Made by a program: the position numbers and the translations under genes. A stretch of 50,441 nucleotides of DNA, taken from Megasphaera sp. MJR8396C. Lineage in GTDB: Bacteria; Bacillota; Negativicutes; Veillonellales; Megasphaeraceae. The stretch covers positions 1-50,441 of the forward strand of contig NZ_KQ958203.1 in assembly GCF_001546855.1 (NCBI RefSeq). Direction: 5' to 3'. Within the stretch, counting starts at the first letter, position 1. The number at the start of each line of letters is the position of its first letter. Below are positions 16,122 through 24,573 of this stretch, piece after piece. The notes under the pieces are model-generated. The model was not told where the DNA came from. It did no database searches and saw nothing but the letters and a program-made list of their open reading frames with translations.

Positions 16122-19100
16122 CATTGAGTTCCCAATCTTTACCGTAAGAACCGTTGAAGGTCCGTTCAAATTCAAACCACAGGCTCCGATCGTGACTGAG
16201 TTCGGCTGTGATGCCGGCACCTACATCGTACCATGTGTCGTGATTGGTCTTGTCATAATGGATCCGTTCCAAGCCATCGATAGAGGTCAGGTCAAAGGTG
16301 CGGTTACCGGCAAATTCGTGGAGGATGTCGGCTTTGATGTACCAGGATTTCTGTGCATCGATGTCTTTCCCGAGGCGGAAACCTAAGCGGCCGATGAGGC
16401 TGTGGACGCTGTCAAAGTTTTGACCGATGCCGTCACTGGCCCGGTAGTTCGTCCCATTGAGGTGAGTATACTGAAGTTGGCTCTGGGGTTCAATGTACCA
16501 CGAGTCGCGCAGAGCTTTCTTGCGGCCCCATTCGACGCTGGCCTGTTGGTACCAGGTCCCGAAGGAACTCTTCGATGCTTCGCCGTTTATAAGCCTCGTC
16601 GTCCCTTCGCCGTTCAATCGGCCAATGCGGCCGACGACGTCAAGGTAATGGCCCTTCTGACCGAGCCAGGTCTGATAGAAGCTGCCCGAGTAGCCCTTAT
16701 ATTTTCCCTGCCCTTCCGTAAAGGACGTCCGATCCCGGAGATAGCTGAAAGATAGGCCCTGACGAAGGGTACTGTCGTTAGCGCCCGGTTTTACCCTATC
16801 GTAGCCGAGTTCAAAGCGATTGCTGTGGCCGTCGTAGCTGTCGCGTCCCAAGTGGCAATAGGTCAAACGGGTCCACATGCCAGCATCTTGGCCATCGGCA
16901 TAGCGAGCTTCACCGAGACGTTTATTGAGGGTATCCATGTTGGTCGCCATGTCGAAAAGGGTCCGGTTCTGCACGTCCGCTGCCGGGACGATGGGACTTT
17001 CGACGCTGCCGACAGAGCCGAAGTACCAATCCGTCGTGTCGCCCGTCGTTTCATGGGTCAGACCGATAATGTAATCATAGAGATGGCCCTTATTGACGTT
17101 GCGCTGCTGAATGGAGCTGGTAAGTACAGCGTCGCTGTTATTGAGTTCGGCAACATAGAGGCGGTCGTTAACCCCCATTTTATCGAGGTTCATGACGGTC
17201 GGATCACTCACTAAAGCCTGCGTCCCGGTGGCGCTGTCGGTAACGGTCAGATAATCGCTGTTGGCCGTGACGCCTTTCGTCCCCTGATTAGACAACCAGT
17301 CCAAATCCATGACCAAAGTGCCCGTACCGGAGAGGGTCTTGGCCGTAACTTGCTGACCCGTCCGATTGCTGTCGGCCATATTGACGGTGCCGTTATTAGT
17401 GAGGTTGGTCAAAGAACTGTCACCGGCCACGTTCCAGACAGTGCCATTCCCAAGGGTCATGTTCAGCATTCCGGTACTGTCCGTACCGTCCGACACGGTT
17501 GTCGTCCCCGTCAAATAGGATCCGACCGTATTCAAGTCGAGAGAAACGATACCGCCGTTAGAAACAACATTGCCTTCAATGTATTTATCCGTATCGGCTG
17601 CCGCCGCATCGATGACACCACCGTCAGCAGTCCGCAAAGCCGTGTCGCTGCTATATAACGTCAACGGTCCATTGAAAAGAATCGTCCCGCCATTAGTGGC
17701 CACAGCTCCGTCAGCCGTATCCATAACGGCTTCTCCATCAAGCGTAATATTGCCGCCATCGGCAGTAAGACCGGTTGATGTACTGCGTAACGTCAAGGGC
17801 CCTTTAAAGAGGATAGTTCCACTGTTTCCAGCAATAGCTCCATCCACCGTATCCATGACAGCTTCCCCTTCAAGGGTAACACTGCCACCATCGGCGTTAA
17901 GTCCCGTTGCCGTACCATGAAGCGTTAAAGGTCCTTTAAAAAGGATTGCTCCATCCTTTGTGGCCACGGCACCATTCCCGACTTCCATGACGACAGGTCC
18001 TTCGAGGGTAATGCTGCCGCTGTTATTCGCATAAGCTCCGACAGCACCTTCGTTGGCGATAGACATGGTACCGTCAATGACCTTGGCCGTAATCGTGCCG
18101 TCGTTGGCATAGAGATTAGACTCGCGAGGATTCGTTGCGTCTTTACCCGCCGTCGAAAGAATCATATCACGCCCAGCCACCAAATTGACCTGACCTTTTG
18201 TATCGGCTCGGACGTTAGGAGCTGCTACACTAGCGTCTAAAATAATATCGCGATCAGCTGTAACATCAACCGTACCGTTAATGTTAGCTAAAATCATGCT
18301 GGTACCGACGTCGATTCCAGGCGTGATAAATTGGATATCATGGCTAACATCGATATTTATCGTAGATTTATCACCTGCCCACAAAGTTCTTTGTGCATTA
18401 CTGAAAAAATCCCTACCCTTTAAAGAAAAAGATGAATTATTTGTAACTCCTATAGCAGGCGGTGATGACAAATTCGTAATATGAAATAAGACGTCGTTAT
18501 CAGCCACTACTTCAACAGAAGAATTACCCACAATTTTAAACAAATTGGCTGAGCGAATGCTGTTTATTACGATGTTGTGACCAGCGTTGATTCTCGCCTT
18601 CATCTCAGAGGCAAAAGAATTGACAGGACTCCCTTTCTTATGTTTATGATTATAGACAATGTCACGCCCCGCTTCAATATTGAGTTGACTCTGCTTACCA
18701 TAAATGATATTACCGTTACCTTCATTGTCAAAGACAATATCATTGCCGGAAATCATCTCCAATGAGGAGTCATTGCTCATGGCAATTATTGGATAGCCTC
18801 CTACGTTAGCCTGGTTAAACAATAAGTCACGACCGGCCTGCACCTTCGCCTTTCCTCCATCCTTAAGATTAAGTATATTCGTAGGATTCTCATTTGTCAT
18901 AGTCACATCGCGACCAGCCGATAGATGAAAGAGATTATCCCCAACAATAGAAATAAGAGTTGCCGGTGAATCAGACCTCTTTTTATTCAACTGAATATCA
19001 TTCCTGGCATCTAAGGAAATCTTATGCCCTGATCCAACGGCATATATGAGATTAGCCTTATGTGTGGTGCCGGTGATATTCCAAGCATTCACAATCTCCG

Positions 19101-19473
19101 CCTTATTATTGCTCCCACCTGTCAAATTGATAAATGAGCCGTAGTCGCCAGCAGTAAGATTCTTTCCATTCATGTCGAAGGTAAAGGAATTCCCATCTGC
19201 CCGGTTAGTTGAAATGATAGACATTGTATCATTATTGTTCTCCAAATCAGCTTCTGGCCCATTGGTGATAGTTACGTCATTTTTAGCTTGAACAGCTTTT
19301 TCACTCTCATCAAAGTAAATGGCATGTTCTCTACCTTTAATTTCATATGTACCACCGATATCATTCTCATCGGTCCAAGGATAATAAGACGCCGAACAGA
19401 TACCGGCAACAGGCATAGCCATCAGTACGGTCAAGATACAGGCCCGCAATATATTCTGTCTCTCTTTACTCAT
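16096..19473 (-). CDS. Autotransporter 3 (type Va, three-repeat passenger)
   Basis: Surface protein of 1125 residues. The ATG at 19473 has GGAGTC upstream; an in-frame start 15 bases earlier has no better ribosome site. A signal peptide (MSKERQNILRAC… ending near CSAS) is followed by an AGRD/AGND-rich beta-helix region. Three 44-residue repeats (17623-18018), a pertactin-like segment and a C-terminal barrel ending TWRFH complete it. It is nearly collinear with autotransporter 1 and shares its upstream DNA, so the two are recent duplicates. The passenger N-terminus still differs at many positions, mostly in the exposed loops between AGHD motifs. Function inferred as adhesin-like; the translocator mechanism is known for the family. 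Confidence 0.9.
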   Translation of the reverse strand: MSKERQNILRACILTVLMAMPVAGICSASYYPWTDENDIGGTYEIKGREHAIYFDESEKAVQAKNDVTITNGPEADLENNNDTMSIISTNRADGNSFTFDMNGKNLTAGDYGSFINLTGGSNNKAEIVNAWNITGTTHKANLIYAVGSGHKISLDARNDIQLNKKRSDSPATLISIVGDNLFHLSAGRDVTMTNENPTNILNLKDGGKAKVQAGRDLLFNQANVGGYPIIAMSNDSSLEMISGNDIVFDNEGNGNIIYGKQSQLNIEAGRDIVYNHKHKKGSPVNSFASEMKARINAGHNIVINSIRSANLFKIVGNSSVEVVADNDVLFHITNLSSPPAIGVTNNSSFSLKGRDFFSNAQRTLWAGDKSTINIDVSHDIQFITPGIDVGTSMILANINGTVDVTADRDIILDASVAAPNVRADTKGQVNLVAGRDMILSTAGKDATNPRESNLYANDGTITAKVIDGTMSIANEGAVGAYANNSGSITLEGPVVMEVGNGAVATKDGAILFKGPLTLHGTATGLNADGGSVTLEGEAVMDTVDGAIAGNSGTILFKGPLTLRSTSTGLTADGGNITLDGEAVMDTADGAVATNGGTILFNGPLTLYSSDTALRTADGGVIDAAAADTDKYIEGNVVSNGGIVSLDLNTVGSYLTGTTTVSDGTDSTGMLNMTLGNGTVWNVAGDSSLTNLTNNGTVNMADSNRTGQQVTAKTLSGTGTLVMDLDWLSNQGTKGVTANSDYLTVTDSATGTQALVSDPTVMNLDKMGVNDRLYVAELNNSDAVLTSSIQQRNVNKGHLYDYIIGLTHETTGDTTDWYFGSVGSVESPIVPAADVQNRTLFDMATNMDTLNKRLGEARYADGQDAGMWTRLTYCHLGRDSYDGHSNRFELGYDRVKPGANDSTLRQGLSFSYLRDRTSFTEGQGKYKGYSGSFYQTWLGQKGHYLDVVGRIGRLNGEGTTRLINGEASKSSFGTWYQQASVEWGRKKALRDSWYIEPQSQLQYTHLNGTNYRASDGIGQNFDSVHSLIGRLGFRLGKDIDAQKSWYIKADILHEFAGNRTFDLTSIDGLERIHYDKTNHDTWYDVGAGITAELSHDRSLWFEFERTFNGSYGKDWELNAGMTWRFH
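17623..18018 (-). repeat. Three 44-residue (132-bp) passenger repeats in autotransporter 3
   Basis: Units begin GSITL, GSVTL and GNITL and are exactly 132 bp each. The third unit is almost the same as the second unit of autotransporter 1. The first and second units are each half-represented in the hybrid first unit of autotransporter 1. Confidence 0.85.
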
Positions 19474-19616
19474 AGACTCCACTTCCAATCAACATAATTT
19501 GTTTTATTTACTTATATTGTAAATCAAATCTAAGTGTAAATCCACACAAATATATTATTATTATTTATTTTAATCGTATTTTAATTGTAATATTGGAACA
19601 TGATCCATAAAAATAA
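19474..19616 (-). promoter_or_regulatory. AT-rich upstream region of autotransporter 3
   Basis: Very A+T-rich DNA homologous to that upstream of autotransporter 1, sharing for example TATTGTAAATCA-type and TTTTAATTGTAAT segments. The base run corresponding to TATAAT in copy 1 reads TACACT here. No clear -35 box is visible, so the promoter is only tentative. Confidence 0.4.
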
Positions 19617-19638
19617 GCCCTTTCTTTCGAAAGGACTT
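19617..19638 (-). terminator. Terminator of queH
   Basis: AGCCCTTT / AAAGGACT hairpin (one G-U pair) with a 6-base loop, followed on the minus strand by TATTTTTAT. It lies 15 bases past the queH stop codon. Confidence 0.75.
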
Positions 19639-19652
19639 TAGCAAAATATCAC

Positions 19653-20378
19653 TTATTTATTTTTCTCTTTATCGGCTAAAAAGGCTTCTGCTTCTTTGCC
19701 GATTGCTTCTAAATCGAGGCCTTGGCTGCGAGCGCCAAAGATACAGCCACAGTAGGGTTGGCGATAGAGATCATAGGCTTCGGCCATCTTGGTCGACGTC
19801 AGGAATCCGTTGCCTTTTTTGAAATCTGTAGGCAAGTAAGCAATGCCGTATGCTTCTTCAATCTCCCGGCCGACGTCATTGATGACCTGTGAATTTTTAT
19901 GAGGGCTAACGGTCAAGGTCGTCGTGAAGTAATCGTAGTCGAGTTCCTTCATCTTTTCAGCCGCGGCCTTCATGCGCATCTCAAAACAGACGCGGCAGCG
20001 AGCGCCGCCTTCCGGCTCGTCTTCCAGGCCTTTTACGGCTTCAAAGTAATCCTTCGGCTCATAAGGGGCGGCCAAAAAGTGGACATCGTGGCCGGTCTTC
20101 TCGTTATACTCGGCAATGAACTGCTGCTGTACCCATTCCCGCCGCTTGTATTCGGCTTCGGGATGGATATTGGGATTGAAGAAATACACCGTCACGTCGG
20201 CAACCTCAACCAGGCGGTCCAAAACGGCCGTACTGCAGGGGCCGCAGCAGGAATGGAGCAGGATGCGGGGCTTGACGCCGTCCTGCTGCCAGCGCTTGGC
20301 CATTAGCTGGTAGACCGTATCGTAGTTGATCCGCTGATTGGGATTCATACGGGATAAAATTTCATGATAGTCAATCAT
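19653..20378 (-). CDS. queH: Epoxyqueuosine reductase QueH
   Basis: A 241-residue QueH-family (formerly DUF208) enzyme. It reduces epoxyqueuosine to queuosine in the wobble position of GUN tRNAs, as the non-homologous replacement of cobalamin-dependent QueG. The cysteine set is visible: CCGPCS at residues 44-49, CRVCFEMRM in the middle and PYCGCIFG near the C-terminus. These residues supply the FeS cluster and metal site known for the family. It stands alone, with its own terminator, downstream of a tRNA-Ala gene. QueG is normally absent where QueH is used, which could be checked in the full genome. Confidence 0.92.
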   Translation of the reverse strand: MIDYHEILSRMNPNQRINYDTVYQLMAKRWQQDGVKPRILLHSCCGPCSTAVLDRLVEVADVTVYFFNPNIHPEAEYKRREWVQQQFIAEYNEKTGHDVHFLAAPYEPKDYFEAVKGLEDEPEGGARCRVCFEMRMKAAAEKMKELDYDYFTTTLTVSPHKNSQVINDVGREIEEAYGIAYLPTDFKKGNGFLTSTKMAEAYDLYRQPYCGCIFGARSQGLDLEAIGKEAEAFLADKEKNK

Positions 20379-20443
20379 CGTCTATACTCACTTTCTGTCG
20401 CCGAAAAGGCGCGAAAAGCACATCGTCGAATTCGTAAAAAAAC

Positions 20444-20469
20444 ACCCGCGCGGCACGAGCTGCGTGGGT
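20444..20469 (-). terminator. Terminator of tRNA-Ala
   Basis: Minus-strand hairpin ACCCACGC / GCGCGGGT (one mismatch) followed by GTTTTTTT, starting 14 bases after the tRNA CCA end. Confidence 0.75.
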
Positions 20470-20482
20470 TCCTATGTCAAAT

Positions 20483-20558
20483 TGGTGGAGCATAGGGGGA
20501 TCGAACCCCTGACCTCAAGATTGCGAACCTTGCGCTCTCCCTGCTGAGCTAATGCCCC
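20483..20558 (-). tRNA. tRNA-Ala, anticodon CGC
   Basis: The full cloverleaf of 76 bases includes an encoded CCA. The acceptor stem is GGGGCAT / ATGCTCC with one G-U pair, the D arm is AGCTCAGCAGGGAGAGC and the T arm is AGGGGTTCGATCCCCCT. The anticodon loop is TTCGCAA, giving anticodon CGC (plus-strand bases 20523-20525) for the Ala codon GCG. Confidence 0.95.
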
Positions 20559-20871
20559 AATACTTCCTTATTGTAACGCAAAATTCCTCGCGGTACAAGA
20601 AAAAAATTGCCCCCGCCCCAACTCAGGACTATATTATGCAAACAGATTTTCTAATCGAGAGAAAACAACGGCGCTTACATTATTTTTAGTCGGAAATGTT
20701 TGACTCGGCTTCATCCGACTAAAACACTTCTAAGCAAAGTCTTATCTCAAGATTCTAAGGCTATCATGAAAGAAGAATAATTTTGTATCCCCCCTATGGG
20801 CTTATATTTCTTCCTTTTTTTCAGTAAAATAATACTATATTAAATTATTCGTGGAAAAGAGGTTATTATCA
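20559..20871. other. Intergenic region before the cobalt importer
   Basis: This 313-base stretch between tRNA-Ala and cbiM has no gene. Its one clear structure is the inverted repeat at 20684-20724. I looked for cobalamin and NiCo riboswitch features, because a metal importer follows, and recognised neither. An A+T-rich block just before cbiM (20830-20850) could hold the -10 box. Confidence 0.5.
20684..20724. repeat. 11-bp inverted repeat upstream of cbiM
   Basis: TTTTAGTCGGA and its exact complement are separated by 19 bases. It lies about 150 bases before the cbiM start. It could be an operator for a metal regulator, or a terminator-like hairpin on the minus strand. No gene ends nearby on the minus strand, which makes the operator reading more likely. 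Confidence 0.5.
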
Positions 20872-21876
20872 ATGCATATCCCTGAGAATTATCTGAGCCC
20901 TTCGACGTGCGGCATCCTCGGAGCCGTCATGGTTCCCATTTGGCTGTTATCGATCCGTAAGGTCAAGGAAACGGTGCCTCGTGAAAAGCTGCCCCTCCTC
21001 GGTGTAGCCGCGGCCTTCTCCTTTTTGGCCATGATGTTCAACGTTCCCCTTCCGGGCGGTACGACGGGTCATGCCGTCGGCGGCACGCTCATCGCCATCC
21101 TCCTCGGACCGTACGCAGCCTGTCTGGCCGTCAGTGTGGCCCTGCTCATCCAAGCACTCTTCTTTGGCGACGGCGGCATCTTAGCCTTTGGCGCCAACAG
21201 TTTCAACATGGCCTTTGCCCTGCCTTTTACGGGATATTTCGTCTATCACGGCGTAAAGAAACTCATCTCTTCGGATATTATTGCCGCCGGCATCGGCTCT
21301 TACGTCGGCATCAACGTCGCCGCCTTCTGTGCTGCCGTTGAATTCGGCATCCAGCCTCTGCTCTTCACCGATGCAGCCGGTCAAGCACTGTACTGTCCCT
21401 ATCCGCTGTCGATTTCGATTCCGGCCATGATGATCGGCCATATCACGATTTTTGGCTTGGCCGAAGTCATCTTTACGACAGGTGTCCTGGCTTACCTCAA
21501 AAAGACGTCGCCTGATTTATTCCAAATGACTGCACCGGCTTCATCGAGCAAATCCCTGTTCGGACTCTTAGGCGCCCTCATCTTAGCCACGCCCTTAGGC
21601 CTCTTGGCCGCCGGTACGGCTTGGGGTGAATGGGATGTCGAAGAACTGGCAGAAACGGATTTCTTCGGCTCGGCCTTAGGCTATACGCCGTCGGGCATGG
21701 AAAATGGCTTCTCCTTTGACGTTCTCATGCCGGATTACGCCATTGCCGGACTCCCCGACGCCTTGGGCTATGTCCTTTCAGCCCTCATCGGCACGGCGCT
21801 TTTAATCATCATCTTTAAAGTCATCGCATCCTTCCTGCCGGCGAAGCCGTCCTTCGACACGCCGTCCCAGCATTAG
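20872..21876 (+). CDS. cbiM: ECF cobalt/nickel transporter substrate-binding component CbiM, with CbiN/PDGL-like C-terminus
   Basis: The membrane substrate-specificity component, 334 residues, begins with MHIPENYLSPSTC, whose N-terminal Met-His-Ile is the known metal-chelating end of CbiM/NikM. About seven membrane segments follow. The segment from about residue 245 on (DFFGSALGYTPSGMENGF, PDYAIAGL, then a last helix) resembles the CbiN/NikN (PDGL) partner fused to the C-terminus, so no separate cbiN is needed. I start at ATG 20872, since the metal-binding motif must be N-terminal; an upstream GTG would add seven residues. It is the first gene of a three-gene operon. Cobalt versus nickel cannot be decided. 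Confidence 0.88.
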   Translation: MHIPENYLSPSTCGILGAVMVPIWLLSIRKVKETVPREKLPLLGVAAAFSFLAMMFNVPLPGGTTGHAVGGTLIAILLGPYAACLAVSVALLIQALFFGDGGILAFGANSFNMAFALPFTGYFVYHGVKKLISSDIIAAGIGSYVGINVAAFCAAVEFGIQPLLFTDAAGQALYCPYPLSISIPAMMIGHITIFGLAEVIFTTGVLAYLKKTSPDLFQMTAPASSSKSLFGLLGALILATPLGLLAAGTAWGEWDVEELAETDFFGSALGYTPSGMENGFSFDVLMPDYAIAGLPDALGYVLSALIGTALLIIIFKVIASFLPAKPSFDTPSQH

Positions 21877-21888
21877 GAGGCCTGACCC

Positions 21889-22698
21889 ATGAAGCTCCCT
21901 GAATGGGCGCAGCGTGAAGAAAACTATAATCCCGGCCGTGACCGGGATTATTTCATTTCCCGCTCCCTCCTGCGTTTAGTTTCCATCTTAAAGGCCCTGC
22001 GTCAGCAGCACGGTCCGTCCCGTTGGGCCGTCGGCGCCGGCCCGGCCCTGGTCACGACGCTGATGATGATTCTGCTCGTAGTCCTCTGTCGGACCATGGC
22101 CTTTCTGTGGGCTGTTCTGGCCGGTGAATTGGTACTCCTGGCCTTCCATCCCGGCCGTCAATTGCGCACGACCTTAGCCGCAGCCCTGGCCGCTTCCGCC
22201 GTCTGCGCCGTCATCGTGGCACCGGCCTTCTTTCTCGGCAACGGCCAACACGTCTATCTCCTGCCCTGTAAGACCTGTCTCACCGTCCTCGGTCTGATGC
22301 TCCTCCAGCAAAATGTATCGTGGCACAAACTGACGGCGGCCCTGCGGGCCTTTCACGTTCCGTCCCTGATCATCTTCATTTTGGATACGACCCTGCGCTA
22401 CATCGCCATTCTCGGCCAGGAATCGGCCGAACTCCTGACGGCCTTGAAGCTACGCTCCGTCGGCAAAAATCCCGATAAAAAAGCAGCCCTCAGCGGCGTC
22501 GCCGGCATTATGCTGCAAAAATCCCAGCGCCTGTCCCAGGATCTCTATGAAGCCATGCGCTGCCGCGGCTTTACCGGTGAATACCAAGTCTATGATGACG
22601 GAAAAAAACGCCCCTTGTCCCCGGCGACGGGCGTGCTGCTTTTAATGCTCTTATCTTACGTCTACCTCTTCGTCCGCTTGGAAGGAGTTCTTTCATGA
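21889..22698 (+). CDS. cbiQ: ECF transporter transmembrane coupling protein CbiQ
   Basis: A 269-residue T-component of the metal ECF importer. Four to six hydrophobic segments are followed by the two cytosolic coupling-helix motifs, seen as LRSVGKNP and AMRCRGFTG (the A-x-x-x-R-G pattern that contacts the ATPase). AGGAGG lies about 10 bases before the ATG. It follows cbiM by 12 bases and overlaps cbiO by 4 bases (ATGA), so all three are co-translated. Confidence 0.9.
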   Translation: MKLPEWAQREENYNPGRDRDYFISRSLLRLVSILKALRQQHGPSRWAVGAGPALVTTLMMILLVVLCRTMAFLWAVLAGELVLLAFHPGRQLRTTLAAALAASAVCAVIVAPAFFLGNGQHVYLLPCKTCLTVLGLMLLQQNVSWHKLTAALRAFHVPSLIIFILDTTLRYIAILGQESAELLTALKLRSVGKNPDKKAALSGVAGIMLQKSQRLSQDLYEAMRCRGFTGEYQVYDDGKKRPLSPATGVLLLMLLSYVYLFVRLEGVLS

Positions 22699-23342
22699 TT
22701 ATTCTCGACGACGTCTGTTTTGCCTACGACGACAGACCCATACTCAGTCACCTGACAAAAACCATTGAGCCCGGACAGGCCGTCCTCCTCACCGGTCCCA
22801 ACGGTGCCGGAAAGTCGACCCTCCTGCGGCTCTTGAACGGCCTGATTTTCCCCCAACAAGGGACCTATACCTTTGACGGTACGGTCATTACGGCAGCCAA
22901 GATGCGCGACCACAAGTATTCCAAATGGTTTCACCAACGCATCGGCTATATTTGGCAGCATCCCGATTCCCAGCTCTTTTGCAGCAGTGTCCGTGAAGAA
23001 CTGGCCTTCGGTCCCGTTCAAATGGGCCTTCCTGCCGACGAGATCAAAAAACGGGTCGACGACGCCATGGACCTCCTGGGCCTGACGAAACTTTCTGAAC
23101 GGGCGCCGTATTCCCTGTCCGGCGGGGAAAAGAAGCGGACGGCCATCGCCTCCATTCTGGCCATGAACCCCCAGATTTGGACTATGGATGAGCCCGAAAG
23201 CTATCTCGACGCCGACGGCCTTGCCTGGTTGGAAGACTTTCTGCCGAGCCTGAAAAAAGCCGGCAAGACCCTCATCATCGCTACCCACCACGCCGACATC
23301 ATCGAAAAAATTATCGATACCGAAATTTCCATGAAATCCTAA
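22695..23342 (+). CDS. cbiO: ECF transporter ATPase CbiO
   Basis: A 215-residue ABC ATPase that powers the metal importer. It has Walker A GPNGAGKST at residues 34-42, a Q-loop (YIWQHPDSQLF) and the ECF-type signature LSGGEKKRTAIA. Walker B is IWTMDEPES with the catalytic Glu, and the switch His is in ATHHADI. The Q-loop D-S-Q-L-F motif is typical of ECF ATPases. At 215 residues it lacks the C-terminal extension of longer CbiO proteins. The single ATPase gene implies a homodimer. It ends just before a hairpin terminator. Confidence 0.92.
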   Translation: MIILDDVCFAYDDRPILSHLTKTIEPGQAVLLTGPNGAGKSTLLRLLNGLIFPQQGTYTFDGTVITAAKMRDHKYSKWFHQRIGYIWQHPDSQLFCSSVREELAFGPVQMGLPADEIKKRVDDAMDLLGLTKLSERAPYSLSGGEKKRTAIASILAMNPQIWTMDEPESYLDADGLAWLEDFLPSLKKAGKTLIIATHHADIIEKIIDTEISMKS

Positions 23343-23349
23343 ATACAGC

Positions 23350-23395
23350 AAAACAGCTGCAGACCTACTTTTTATCGTAGGCTTGCAGCTGTTTT
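23350..23395. terminator. Bidirectional terminator overlapping the 3' end of the glucosaminidase-TPR gene
   Basis: Perfect 12-bp inverted repeat AAAACAGCTGCA / TGCAGCTGTTTT with a 22-base loop. On the plus strand it ends cbiO transcription (five T's at 23392-23396). The right arm and loop encode the last ten or so codons of the convergent gene, whose stop codon is at 23365-23367. Confidence 0.8.
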
Positions 23396-24573
23396 TGATT
23401 GGCTTTCACGCGTTCATTAGTTGTATTGATCTGTCCGGCTTTCGTTAAGGTTTGACGGCCGGCATCGTATTTTCCCTGCTTGAAGTAGACGACCGCCATG
23501 GCGTTGGCGGCGTCAGCTGATTGGGGCGAAAAGCGAAGGATTTCTTGAAACGAACGCAGGGCTTCTTGATTCTTTCCCAGGCCCATCGCCAAAATTCCTC
23601 GATTATACCAGGCTTCTAAAAACTCAGGCCGTACGGCAATAGCCTTATCGTAACTGTCAAGGGCTGCGTCGAGGTTCCCTCTTTTTTGCTGTACCAAAGC
23701 CAAGTCGTACCAGGCTGCCGGCGACTTGCCGTTTTTCTTCAGGGCCTTTCGGAAGTCCTCTTCGGCCAGCCAGTAGTATCCCTGATGGAAGAATAAAATG
23801 CCCCGATAGAGATAGGAAGACGGGTCGTCGCGATGGAGGATGACTCTTTCAAAGCCCGTCAGCAAATCGTCGTCGCTCCCGTCGGGCGTCTGGGCTTCGG
23901 TCCACATCCAAAGGATTTCCTGGCCGTAGTGCTTGCCGGGAACGGCCCAGCGACCGTTAAGTCCGGTCCATTTCGTCACCTTGCCGAAAAGTTCGGGATG
24001 ATTATGAACGAGGAGTTCATACCGGGGATCGACGATCTCTGTCTTAGGCCGCTCCGTACTGGCGTAGGCCAAAAGGTGCTGGATATGAGCCCGGACGCCG
24101 AGCTGAGGTGTGGCAAAACTGGCTCCGGGAGCGCCGTTTCCCGTGGCGCCGAGACCGCAGAAATTATTCTGTTCCGGCGATACGTCGCCGCCGTAGGCAA
24201 AGTAGCCCGTCTCTTTCAACGCCTGACAAAGGGCGATATCGGGACGAATGCCTTCGCGGCCCGCTTCTTCATAATAGGCCTGTACGACGTCTTCCAAAGG
24301 AGCATTCAATTTAGGCTTTTCATTGCGCTTGCGGATAAAATGAACCATCTGTTCCGGAGATATTGTCGCCGGCCCCATGATCGTATCAGCGCCGGCCGGC
24401 ACGTCGAGAAGGGGTTGTTCGTAAGCCGGTTTTACCTGCCACGAGGCTTTTTCGATGGTCCCAAGATCTGGGCCGGCTTCAGCCTGAACGGCTGGCTGCG
24501 TAAAAAGAGGCAGGCCTAGGAGCACTGCCCCCATAAGGCCTGCCGCAAGCCATCTGTTTATCTTACCATTCAC
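23365..24573 (-). CDS. Secreted glucosaminidase-domain protein with TPR repeats
   Basis: A 402-residue exported protein. A signal peptide (MNGKINRWLAAGLMGAVLLG…, cleavage near VQAEAG) is followed by a glucosaminidase-like peptidoglycan hydrolase domain at residues about 75-235. The domain shows LCQALKETGYFAYGG with the likely catalytic Glu, then NNFCGLGATG. Residues about 255-400 contain about four tetratricopeptide repeats (AAWYDLALVQQKRGNLDAALDSY type). The pairing of a cell-wall hydrolase with TPRs suggests a wall-remodelling protein held in a periplasmic complex. It overlaps the preceding CGGC gene by 11 bases and probably forms an operon with it and the CpXC gene. Confidence 0.8.
   Translation of the reverse strand: MNGKINRWLAAGLMGAVLLGLPLFTQPAVQAEAGPDLGTIEKASWQVKPAYEQPLLDVPAGADTIMGPATISPEQMVHFIRKRNEKPKLNAPLEDVVQAYYEEAGREGIRPDIALCQALKETGYFAYGGDVSPEQNNFCGLGATGNGAPGASFATPQLGVRAHIQHLLAYASTERPKTEIVDPRYELLVHNHPELFGKVTKWTGLNGRWAVPGKHYGQEILWMWTEAQTPDGSDDDLLTGFERVILHRDDPSSYLYRGILFFHQGYYWLAEEDFRKALKKNGKSPAAWYDLALVQQKRGNLDAALDSYDKAIAVRPEFLEAWYNRGILAMGLGKNQEALRSFQEILRFSPQSADAANAMAVVYFKQGKYDAGRQTLTKAGQINTTNERVKANQKQLQAYDKK

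Noticed and set aside
20559-20871. Cobalamin or NiCo riboswitch before cbiM
   Set aside because: I could not find the conserved B12-box or NiCo junction sequences; only a simple inverted repeat is present.
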